64,000 bases of DNA from Triglochin maritima (taxonomy: Eukaryota; Streptophyta; Magnoliopsida; Alismatales; Juncaginaceae): the NCBI GenBank assembly GCA_963682175.1, contig OY821791.1, positions 23,529,826 through 23,593,825 on the forward strand. The letters run 5' to 3'. A program made the position numbers and the translations under genes. Of the stretch, positions 11,000-19,376 are shown in pieces. The notes beneath the pieces were generated by a model. The model did not search any database. It was not told the DNA's origin and saw only the letters and a list, made by a program, of their open reading frames with translations. Positions within the stretch are counted from its first letter, which is position 1; each line of letters opens with the position of its first letter.

Positions 11000-12655
11000 T
11001 CAATCATCAAGCCAATCTACATGGTTCCTCAATCCCATGGACTTGAAATGCATTTCGCACTTGGCTTGGGATAAGGGTTTTGTGAATGGATCAGCTGTGT
11101 TGCTGTTGGTGTCCACCCATAAAAGATTTATTTTTCCTTCGTCAATGAGGTCACGTGTCACGAAGTACTTACGATCCATGTACTTCACTTTGTGGTTTGA
11201 TTTGGGATCCTTGATTTGCGAGATAGATGCACTATTATTGCAAAATAGCTCTATTGGTCCCTCGCTCGAGGGAACTACTCCAAGCTCTTCAAGGAACTTC
11301 TTAATCTACACTCCTTCCTTGCTCGCTTCAGCGACAACCATTACTTCGGAAACAATGGTTGAGTCGACCGTAGTGCTTTGCTTCCAACTACGCCAGCTCA
11401 CAACTCCACCATTCAGAAGAAAGACATATCCTGATTGCGACCTTCTATCGTCTGGATCACTCATGAAACTCGCATCCGAGTATCCCTCGGCTATCAACTC
11501 CCCTTGTCCTCCATAAACAAGAATCTTATCCTTAGTCCAGTTAAGGTACTTCAGGATATTCTTGACCGCAGTCCAATGCTCAGGACCTGCGTTGGATTGG
11601 TGACGACTTGTCACGCTTAGAGCATACGAGACATCGGGTCTTGTGCAAGTCATCGCGTACATGATCAACCCAATTGCCGAAGCATAAGGGACATCCTTCA
11701 TGTGCTCTAAGTCCTTACGTGATTGCGCATGTTGAGACTTCTTGAGTTGCACACCCATACTCATTGGCACACTGCCCTTTTTGGAGTTGTTCATCTTGAA
11801 CCTTTCCAAGACCTTGTCAATGTATGCACGTTGACTGAGGCCAATGACTCTACGGGATCTATCTCGATATATCTTGATTCCCAAGATGTATTGAGCCTCA
11901 CCCATATCTTTCATTGAAAATACAGATTTCAATGAACTTCTCGTTTGCTCAAGCAAAGGAATATGATTGCTCATGAGCAATATGTCATCGACATATAAGA
12001 TCAAAAGTACTACATGACTCCCACTAACCTCCTTGTATCAACGAGGTTTTCCTTTACTTTGAATGAAGTGAATCTTCTTCACCTCTTTGTCAAAGCGTTT
12101 GTTCCAACTCCTTGATGCTTGCTTCAATCCATAAATGGATCCTCGAAACTTGCATTTCTGCTTGCTATTATTTGGATCATCAAAACCTTGAGGTTGTACC
12201 ATGTACATATTCTCCTCCAAGTTCCCGTTTAAGGAACGTCATTTTGATATCCATCTTCCATATTTCACAATTGTGAAATGCGGTAATAGTGAGCATAATC
12301 CGAATAGATTTTAACATGGCAACTGGTGAAAAAGTTTCATCATAGTCAATTCCTTGAACTTGAGTGAAACCCTTCGCTACAAGCCTCGCTTTGTAGGTTG
12401 TCAAGTTCCCATCCATGTCCATCTTCCTCTTAAAAACCCATTTATTTTGAATGGTCTTTTTCCCTTGAGGAAGGTCAACCAAGTTCCACACTTGATTATC
12501 ATACATGGATTCTATTTCGGATTCCATGGCCTTGAGCCATAGTTTGGAATCCTTTCTTTCCATTGCTTCTTGAAAGGTCGAGGGATCGTCGATATCTAGT
12601 ACCATGATCTCATGAAGTCCCAAATACATATCGGGTTTCTTCCTTTCCCTCGTTG
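11000..12655 (-). pseudogene. Copia reverse transcriptase and RNase H (3' half of pol), broken
   Basis: Read from 12629 downward: an RT start with KNKWVFK-like and YKARLVAKGF motifs, a block with GLKQASRSWN, the catalytic YVDD at the start of the frame ending at 11306, then RNase H with GYSDASF and an end resembling the C-terminus of BARE-type pol (TKPLSQAKCEMHFKSMGLR). The coding sense is spread over frames 12629-12180, 12220-12038, 12004-11306 and 11188-11000, so there are at least two shifts and one or more stops. It would copy element RNA into DNA, but this copy cannot make a full enzyme. The integrase half continues at 20795 beyond element 1. Confidence 0.9.
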
Positions 12656-12660
12656 ACCTT
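12656..12660. repeat. Target-site duplication of element 1 (left copy)
   Basis: ACCTT immediately before the LTR start at 12661 recurs at 20790-20794 immediately after the LTR end. The interrupted copia pol resumes there. Confidence 0.95.
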
Positions 12661-13030
12661 TGATTGACATCATTTCATGCTTATATTTGTATCTTATATC
12701 CATTATCTTTCACCTAAACAATGCTATGTCACGAGTTTTATGTTTAGTTTTCAGGAATAAATAGGTTTGAAGAGATGAAGGATAAAAGGACCCAAAAGCT
12801 GGGAAAAAAGGACTGCATTGTGAGATCTGGGGACCAAGATGCAAGGAAGAAGGACCTGATTGCAAGACAGAAGGACCTAAGAGCAAAACAGAATACTCCT
12901 CACCATCATGGGGAGTATTTTGGCAATTCTATTCGGGTCGGAGCTCCAACATGCAAACTAGATGCATCCAATACCAACAAAGCCTTCCAGAAAAGCCCAC
13001 AAGAAATTCCAGAGCGATCCGGACACTGTA

Positions 13031-13069
13031 GACCGCTAATTAGCGGTCCAAGACCGCTAATTGGCGGTC
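13031..13069. repeat. Paired U3 palindromes of element 1
   Basis: GACCGCTAATTAGCGGTC (13031-13048) is a perfect palindrome. GACCGCTAATTGGCGGTC (13052-13069) is perfect apart from one position. The 3' LTR has the same pair at 19746 and 19767. They lie about 120 bp upstream of the TATA box. The leader carries a matching pair at 14232-14270. Confidence 0.9.
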
Positions 13070-13189
13070 ACGTTTGGCCCAAATGCGCTCAAATTTCTCC
13101 AGCACATGTATTAGAGGATGTTTAGGCTATGTGTGGTATCTGTTTAGTCCCACATCGGGGGATTGTCCCGGATTAGCTTTTTCCATGCC

Positions 13190-13198
13190 TATAAATAG
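13190..13198 (+). promoter_or_regulatory. TATA box of the element 1 LTR
   Basis: TATAAATAG, preceded by TCCATGCC and followed by AACTCTTCACC. The same context recurs at 19905, 41238 and 51005, and on the minus strand at 58852, marking the U3/R region of this LTR family. Element 2's 5' LTR has a decayed form (TATAACTAG) at 34201. Confidence 0.8.
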
Positions 13199-14079
13199 AA
13201 CTCTTCACCTCCTTTTGTAATCACTCCATATTTTAAGTGGCTATTCTTCCTACTAGAAGTGGGGCCTTGAAGCACACACTAAAGTAGGAGGATGCTACTT
13301 TTAATGTGAGTCATTTTATCAATAAAGTTTTGTGTTTCTTTCATTGTTTGTTTATGCTTCTTTTATTGTTTGTGCATGTTTTAGTTTAATCGTCTTTTAT
13401 TTCTAGCTTAGTTTTAATATGCTTTCTTTGCTTAGTTTAATAATTAGTGTAATGTTTAGTGAGTAGTTTCATCCCCTTTGGGGGGTGGTGTAGATGTACA
13501 TACATGCATTAGAGAATGGATGAATGCTTTATTTTTGATGTGTTGATAAAACATGAATGTATGCTTGCTTGTTTAGGATAGAATTTATAACTTGATGAGT
13601 TTTGCCAAAATGATTAGACACCTCTCATGCTTGTTTAGGTTCTGAAATAAACACCTTGCATATGTAAATGTTAATCAACCAAGTTGGTGAATAGATTGAT
13701 AGGTTTTGCCATAACATTTAGACACTTCCTATGCTTGATAAACACCACCTTCATGTGCTTAAAGAATGTATTCTACAACCACCTCTTTGCTTGTGTGCAC
13801 TCACTCCACCCCTTAGGGGTTTTCCCTTCCTGAAATTCCAGCATTCTTGTTTTGTTCTTAGCTTAGTTCTTATTTCATCGTTTGTTTGCTTCTTCACCTT
13901 TCATACTTCTTAGAGTAGTTTAGTGTAGAGTAGTGTAATCAATCTTTCTCCCCCTATTTTTGTCACTTGATTTCTGATAAACAAGAGCCTTCTCACCTCC
14001 CTGAGGACGACCCGTACTTGCCACCGCTTCATCGCGGCCGTGCACTTGCGGTAGAAATATAAAACGTTCAACAAGTTTT

Positions 14080-14096
14080 TGGCGCCGTTGCCGGGG
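14080..14096 (+). promoter_or_regulatory. Primer-binding site for tRNA-Asp, element 1
   Basis: TGGCGCCGTTGCCGGGG is the exact complement of the 3' end of plant tRNA-Asp including CCA, six bases after the LTR end. tRNA-Asp priming is typical of Athila-type elements. It starts minus-strand cDNA synthesis. Confidence 0.93.
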
Positions 14097-15168
14097 AGGT
14101 GCCAGTCCAGACTCTTGTTTGGACGATTCGAGTGGATTTAATTTGTGTTTTGTAGTTGTTCTTTGTTTCAGGAGACTGGGAATAGCAAGGGAAGGCTTCT
14201 GGAAAAATTGCAAGGCTACCTGGGCACTTCAGACCGCCAATCAGCGGTCTGAGACCGCTAATCAGCGGTTGGGTGAGCTCGGTTCACCTTCTAGTTTTTT
14301 GTTGTTGTTAGCCTAATTGATATTGTAATCTGGGACTCCATTTGTGCATGTTCTGACTCTTAGATTGCTCCCAGATTAATAATCAACTTCCCTTGAGCAA
14401 CTTGGACCCTAAAACTCAAAGCAAAAGATTAGGCATTCTTTTTGTTTAGGCCATGCATCATGTATGTGACTTAGGCACTTAGATTGTCTTTTATCTTAGC
14501 TTTATTTTCTGTTGCTGAGAGCTGGCGTGAGGTACGCACCTTCTACTCTCATTCATGCATTTCGTATGAACATGCATTAGTTAGTAGGAAGTGCATTGAA
14601 ACAAGTGTGAGTTGAGCGTTTTGTTTGGAGAGTTGATTGCTAGATTAGGACTCCAAAACGCTACTAAGGAGGGGCTGTCCCATAAAAGATAAGGTGGGGG
14701 ATTTCATCACCCTTTCCTTTGCCCCAAAAACCACACTAATCAAGAGCCTAATTTTAAAATCAAGTAGACATTGGCCCTAAGGATCTTGGACGCATTAGGA
14801 GAGTGATCCGGTCCCGACCGTCATGACCTGATCGACGTTGACCACTTTGTCGATAGTAGGAGAGACGAGATCCCCGGATCTTGGCTCACTTGCTGGGCTT
14901 TGTGGTCCTCGTTGTAGGGAGGTGAGGCGTGTTGAGGCCGTGTGACCTCGCAGTTAGGCGTCGTCTAGCTGTAAGGACCTATAGCGACCTTAGGATTGCT
15001 TGAGCCTTGTTTGCTTGTGTGCTTCTACCTGTACCCATCCGCCGTAGCATAATGACTTCTTCCTTTCTCTCCTGAGTCATTCTTTCTCTCCTGTGTTCCC
15101 CCTGTCTTCTCCCCTACGTACATTCTTTGAAAAAAAGAGAGTTGTGGTTTGTGTGTGCACCTTTGTGC
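14097..15168 (+). other. 5' leader of element 1 (non-coding, structured)
   Basis: About 1.07 kb between primer site and gag. It contains palindromes GACCGCCAATCAGCGGTC (14232-14249) and GACCGCTAATCAGCGGTT (14253-14270). Further on is a possible stem-loop domain: GATCCGG (14805-14811) can pair with CCGGATC (14874-14880), enclosing ATCGAC (14831-14836) pairing with GTCGAT (14849-14854). Elements 2, 3 and 4 have the equivalent block. In retroelements this region usually holds packaging and dimerisation signals; that role is inferred. Confidence 0.75.
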
Positions 15169-16653
15169 ATGCTTTCGTGGACAGGAGACGAGAGTGGTCG
15201 TTTGACGAGGAGCGTTGTCAATCCGGCTTCGGTCATCAATTTCTCGACACCTTCCTCCTCTCGTGTCGCACGTAGTTCGGGTCCAATGGCTGCTAATTTC
15301 CGTGAGGAGGAGCAGTTGCTGGACCCACCTGTTCCACCTGTGCTTCCAGTTGTCGTTCCCATATCTCTTCGTGATCGATGCTACCCGAGCCGTACCGCTC
15401 TACCCTCATGCATCGTATTACCAGAGGCTAATGGGAACCATTTTGAGGTTAAGCCTCAATTCATTTCCATGCTCCCTCATTTCACTGGGAAAGGTGACCC
15501 CTATATCTTTCTCAGGGAATTTGAGGAGGTCTGTGCTATGTTCAAGCTGCAACAACTTACCACAGACTCCATCCATCTTAGGCTCGTTCCTTTTGCACTA
15601 AAGGATGACGCCAAGAAGTGGTTGTACAGCAACCAGGCAAATTCCTTTAGGACTTGGGATGAGTTTCAATCTGCATTCCTCAAGAAGTACTTTCCTAATC
15701 ATCGGACTCAAAAATTGAGGAACGAAATCAATTCGTTCTATCAACATGAGACCGAACCATTTCATGCATATCTTGAGAGGTTCAAAGAGCTACTATCCTC
15801 GTGCCCTCACCAAGGCATTGAGTTGTGGCGTCTTTGTCAGATTGTGTATGAGGGTCTTCACATCCCGTCCAGAACGCTCCTTGAGTCCATGTGTCAAGGA
15901 GAGTTTTTGGGAAAGGATGAAAGGGAGGCATGGGCCTTCCTAGAAGACCTCGCTGAGAAAACCATGCAGTGGGAGAGTGTGAGGGAACCACCTGCATCAT
16001 CTAGTATAGGAGCGAGGATCGCGAATGCAAACTCGACTAGATCGGGTGCTGCATTTGCTATCGATACCACTACGGCCACCGAGGCACGCATGGCGGCCTT
16101 AATGCGCCGTATGGATTCGATTGAGCTCCAAAACCAACAAAGTGCACCTCACATGTCCACATCTGGTCCAGTTCCTTGTCATTCATGTGGTAGGATAGGT
16201 CATGTAGAGAGCGAGTGTGAGTCCATTCCTCCTGAGATGGAGCGTGTCAACGCCATCTATGACAGAGCTAGGAATGACCCATACTCATCATCTTATAACC
16301 CTGGATGGAGGAATCACCCCAATTTTTCATGGAACCAAAATAATGCCCCGGGTGGTCCTTCAAACTCCTCTAGACCACCTTACCAATCACACCAACCTCC
16401 CATGAATGCACATTCCTATCAGCCACCCCAAGCACAAACGACCAATCAATCGGGTTTCCCAAATTCCAATAATATGGAAACCCGATTCAATTCGCTTGAG
16501 ACCTTGACTCGTGGACTTGAAAACTCAATGAAAAATTTTATGTCTACCACAAGTCAAGTTCTCACTTCAAATCAGCAGACCATGAAATCTCTAGAGCTTC
16601 AGATGGGCCAATTGGCTCAGTCTGTACATGAGAGAGAGAGGGTCTTTTCCTAG
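15169..16653 (+). CDS. gag: Athila-type Gag (nucleocapsid polyprotein), element 1
   Basis: 494 residues from the ATG at 15169, which is conserved in elements 2 (36127) and 3 (53185); the frame is open further up to 15127. The retrotransposon Gag core has ALKDDAKKWLYS and FLKKYFPNHRTQ. A CCHC zinc knuckle CHSCGRIGHVESEC starts near residue 337, followed by a Pro/Asn/Gln-rich stretch and a leucine-rich tail. Gag assembles the virus-like particle around the RNA. The frame ends at TAG 16651-16653, just after a GAGAGAGAGAGGG run where the protease frame takes over at +1. No internal stops, unlike elements 2, 3 and B. Confidence 0.93.
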   Translation: MLSWTGDESGRLTRSVVNPASVINFSTPSSSRVARSSGPMAANFREEEQLLDPPVPPVLPVVVPISLRDRCYPSRTALPSCIVLPEANGNHFEVKPQFISMLPHFTGKGDPYIFLREFEEVCAMFKLQQLTTDSIHLRLVPFALKDDAKKWLYSNQANSFRTWDEFQSAFLKKYFPNHRTQKLRNEINSFYQHETEPFHAYLERFKELLSSCPHQGIELWRLCQIVYEGLHIPSRTLLESMCQGEFLGKDEREAWAFLEDLAEKTMQWESVREPPASSSIGARIANANSTRSGAAFAIDTTTATEARMAALMRRMDSIELQNQQSAPHMSTSGPVPCHSCGRIGHVESECESIPPEMERVNAIYDRARNDPYSSSYNPGWRNHPNFSWNQNNAPGGPSNSSRPPYQSHQPPMNAHSYQPPQAQTTNQSGFPNSNNMETRFNSLETLTRGLENSMKNFMSTTSQVLTSNQQTMKSLELQMGQLAQSVHERERVFS

Positions 16654-18274
16654 CCAGCCTGAGGTTAACCCCCGCATGTACCAACAACAACAAATGCAAA
16701 ATGAGAATGTGGTACCTCGGGGGAGGCAAGTGAACCATGTGGAGGAACCTGTTCACCATGTCAATTCCATTGTGACCTTAAGGAATGGAAAACAGGTTGA
16801 CAATCACATTTCCTTGCCACACCCACCACCATCTATGCAGCCCCTCAGTGGGAATGGTGGTGAAGAAGAAGCTGAGGGTGAGGGTAATACACCAAAGCTT
16901 TCTTCTCAGGCACCGCAGAAAACCTACCTGCCAAAAGCTCCTTATCCAAGTAGGTTAACCAAAAAGCAGAGTGACAACATGGACAAGATATTAGAGGTAT
17001 TTAAGCAAGTGAAGGTTAACATCCCCTTGTTGGATGTCATCCAACAAATACCTCAATATGCCAAAGTGTTGAAGGATCTCTGCACAACCAAGAGGAAGAC
17101 CAATGTGCCTAAGAAAGCATTCTTGGCTGCAAATATCAGCTCACTTTTGTCCAATCCCACCTACACAAAATACAAGGACCCTGGGTGTCCTACTATTCAG
17201 TGTACGATAGGGGACACTAGACTGAGCAATGTTTTGCTTGATTTAGGATCGGCGGTCAACCTCCTCCCATTCTCTGTTTATCAACAGTTGAACTTGGGAG
17301 AATTGAAACCAACTAAGATCACCCTCCAATTGGTGGATAGATCCATTCGTATTCCCATGGGGATTATCGAGGATGTGCTTATCAAAGTTGGAGATTTTAT
17401 ATTTCCAGTCGATTTTGTTGTCCTCGATACCAATCCTGTTGCGAACACCCACTCTCAAATACCTTTGATTTTGGGTAGACCATTTCTGGCAACCTCCAAT
17501 GCCTTGATTAATTGTAGAAATGGTCTCATGAAGCTCTCATTCGGTAACATGAGTGCCGAGTTTCATGTGTTCAACTCTGGTAGGCAACAAGAACCCATGG
17601 ATGAACCTTTAAATCTAAATCTCATCCGCCAATTGGAGAAAGCACCACAAAATCAACGAACACCCCTAACCCCAATGCAACCCATTGAGAATGTTCGTGG
17701 GCCCAGCGAAAACTCATTGCCTGTCTTCGCAATGCAACAGAGTGAGCTGGCCTCGAACATGAATGTCCAAAGGGAGTGTTCGTTGCATGATTCAGTTGAG
17801 AGTACTAGTGAGAGTGAGACACCTCATCATATGCCTATACCAGAAGGTGTCTCTACCTCATGTCCCATGGCCATTGAGCCATTTGAGCTTCATATTGACT
17901 CCAACAAGGACCCACCTATGACCGAGCTTATGCTTGATGATGTAAATGATGGTGGGAGGTCCTTGTTGGATGAGTTGGGGAGAAGCCCCATTCTTAGTGA
18001 TGCAGGTCTGCTGCATCCATCGAATGAGCTTGAGGAACTCATTCCGATGCACCCGCCTATTGGTTGGAGGGTTTTCTTCGATGAGCAATTAAACCCTAGT
18101 GAGGCAACACAACTTCATTCTTTGTTGCCCACACCCAACCAATATCATGAGGGGTTCGAGCCTTTCAGCTTTGACCTTTCACCCCGCATGACACCTCAGA
18201 GTACCAGTGGAGTTTGCCCATCTCGGCAAGTCTCTGGTCCTCAAAACATGATGTTCTCATTTGATGTTCCTTGA
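16628..18274 (+). CDS. Protease plus C-terminal X region, element 1
   Basis: 548 codons in the +1 frame relative to gag, overlapping it by 26 bp. The first ~200 residues continue the Gag tail (FPSQPEVNP, KTYLPKAPYPSRLTKKQ). An aspartic protease domain follows, with DLGS in place of DTG near residue 205 and LGRPF near residue 282. After the protease, where Athila elements usually carry RT, the frame instead has ~220 residues of unknown function (X), including LMLDDVNDGG, IGWRVFFDEQLNP near residue 478 and NQYHEGFEPFSF. X is intact in element 2 and recognisable in element 4. No RT, RNase H or integrase motif follows. Expression probably needs frameshifting or internal initiation. Confidence 0.85.
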   Translation: MRERGSFPSQPEVNPRMYQQQQMQNENVVPRGRQVNHVEEPVHHVNSIVTLRNGKQVDNHISLPHPPPSMQPLSGNGGEEEAEGEGNTPKLSSQAPQKTYLPKAPYPSRLTKKQSDNMDKILEVFKQVKVNIPLLDVIQQIPQYAKVLKDLCTTKRKTNVPKKAFLAANISSLLSNPTYTKYKDPGCPTIQCTIGDTRLSNVLLDLGSAVNLLPFSVYQQLNLGELKPTKITLQLVDRSIRIPMGIIEDVLIKVGDFIFPVDFVVLDTNPVANTHSQIPLILGRPFLATSNALINCRNGLMKLSFGNMSAEFHVFNSGRQQEPMDEPLNLNLIRQLEKAPQNQRTPLTPMQPIENVRGPSENSLPVFAMQQSELASNMNVQRECSLHDSVESTSESETPHHMPIPEGVSTSCPMAIEPFELHIDSNKDPPMTELMLDDVNDGGRSLLDELGRSPILSDAGLLHPSNELEELIPMHPPIGWRVFFDEQLNPSEATQLHSLLPTPNQYHEGFEPFSFDLSPRMTPQSTSGVCPSRQVSGPQNMMFSFDVP

Positions 18275-19207
18275 CCAAATGATTATGAGAATATCTTGGT
18301 TGATGTGTATATCTTGTAAAAAAAACAAAAAAAACAAAAAAAAATAAAAAAAGAAAAAACAAAAAAGTGTAATAAAAGACTCCTTCAGTGAGCATCGATT
18401 GTTGTGGGCCCCAACCCTTGTGTACTTGGGCCCAATCTCTTCACGTATTTATCTCCCTTTTTCAGCTTCTCACAGGTTTTGAAGGAATTTGGGTTTGTGT
18501 AATCATAGGGTTTCAGTACTTAAACATTTAAAGAAGTCCACCCTGAACCTAGTGAGTCAAATAATTCGTGTCTGTTAGTATAAGGAAGTTTGTCGTAGGC
18601 AAGGGCCCTTAATCTCTTTTTGTGAAACTTAAGTGTAGGGGTTTTCGTTCCCATGTAGATAAATAAGTGGTGTTCTCTCTTCTCGCACGGCTCCTATCAC
18701 TCGGGAAAGTAGGTCTGAGGGGACTTTGTGCCTGGTGCTTTCGAGTCATCTGACTTGGGATGCACCGACCGAACTCCCGTTACACGGGTGGTAGGGATCG
18801 CCCTATGTGGAGATTTGGGGGAAGGTGTACGTGATAGTGTAAGTCCTCATAGGCAATGATGCACGAAACCTGACCCTGGGAGAATCAAACACCAACCAAT
18901 AAAATGCTACAATGAAAAAAAAATGAAAAAAAGAAGAAGAAAAAAAAAGAGTCAAATAAGAACCAAAATGGACTTTACACATTGTATCACATTCAGAAGT
19001 TAAGGTTGCCCATGTCTTTCACTCAAGTCCTTAACTAACTTTCACAAATAACTCATTAGGCTAGGTGTATTGACCGATTACATTTATAGAGTCGACCTGT
19101 AGTATTACCGCGTCCCATGATCGACAAAATGAGTCCAACGAGTCGTGTAGCTAGATTGATTAATGCATCTTGTTCGGATTTTGTAGGTATATCCGCTGAA
19201 AACCCTC

Positions 19208-19275
19208 AGGAGACAACACTCCTCCTCCTTGGCGACAAGGAGGTTTAACGGCTTGTTGCACGTGCTAAGTGCAAC
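19208..19275 (+). ncRNA. Three-hairpin RNA cassette, element 1
   Basis: SL1: AGGAG (19208-19212) pairs with CTCCT (19219-19223). SL2 follows with no gap: CCTCCTTG (19224-19231), loop GCGA, CAAGGAGG (19236-19243), a perfect 8-bp stem with a GNRA tetraloop. After 11 nt, SL3: GTTGCAC (19255-19261) pairs with GTGCAAC (19269-19275). Elements 2, 4 and B have the same layout with compensating changes. Probably a structured part of the genomic RNA rather than a separate transcript. Confidence 0.7.
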
Positions 19276-19361
19276 CGTGATTCCTACGAAAGTGAGTTAG
19301 GATTTCTTGTTTTTTCGTATGCTTTTCTCTTTCTTTGTTTTGCTCGGGACTAGCAAAAGTT

Positions 19362-19376
19362 AGGTGTGGGGGTATT
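19362..19376 (+). promoter_or_regulatory. Polypurine tract of element 1
   Basis: AGGTGTGGGGGTAT directly before the 3' LTR start. The same tract precedes the 3' LTR of elements 2, 4 and B. Confidence 0.88.

Larger units (their letters stand above)
12661..14073 (+). mobile_element. 5' LTR of element 1
   Basis: TGATTGACATC...CGTTCAACA, 1413 bp. It holds U3 palindromes at 13031-13069, a TATA box at 13190 and a CCCACATCGGGGGATTGTCCC block upstream of it. A long stretch of TGCTTAGTTTAAT-like sequence follows. Frames inside are not counted as genes. Confidence 0.95.
18275..19376 (+). other. Conserved non-coding 3' region of element 1
   Basis: No coding potential. It starts with an A-rich simple repeat (18317-18366). 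A block at about 18700-18880 is strongly conserved in elements 2 (about 40040-40220) and 4 (minus, about 59930-60110). Pairable segments there include CCCGT/ACGGG and GGTGC/GCACC. Next come an A-rich run near 18910-18950, the three-hairpin cassette (19208-19275) and the polypurine tract. Confidence 0.8.

Noticed and set aside
10875..11516. Plus-strand frame of 213 codons
   Set aside because: It is antisense to copia RNase H and runs into the LTR.
12775..13125. Plus-strand frame of 116 codons, with a shorter twin at 19535-19840
   Set aside because: Both are in the LTRs of element 1 at the same position; only their recurrence makes them look conserved.
14080..14096. Perfect match to the tRNA-Asp 3' end, and similar matches at 31050, 35063, 52095 and 63612
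   Set aside because: These are primer-binding sites next to LTR ends; no tRNA body is present.
15127..15168. Upstream in-frame start of the element 1 gag frame
   Set aside because: The first in-frame ATG conserved in elements 1, 2 and 3 is at 15169, so the upstream 14 codons are probably untranslated.
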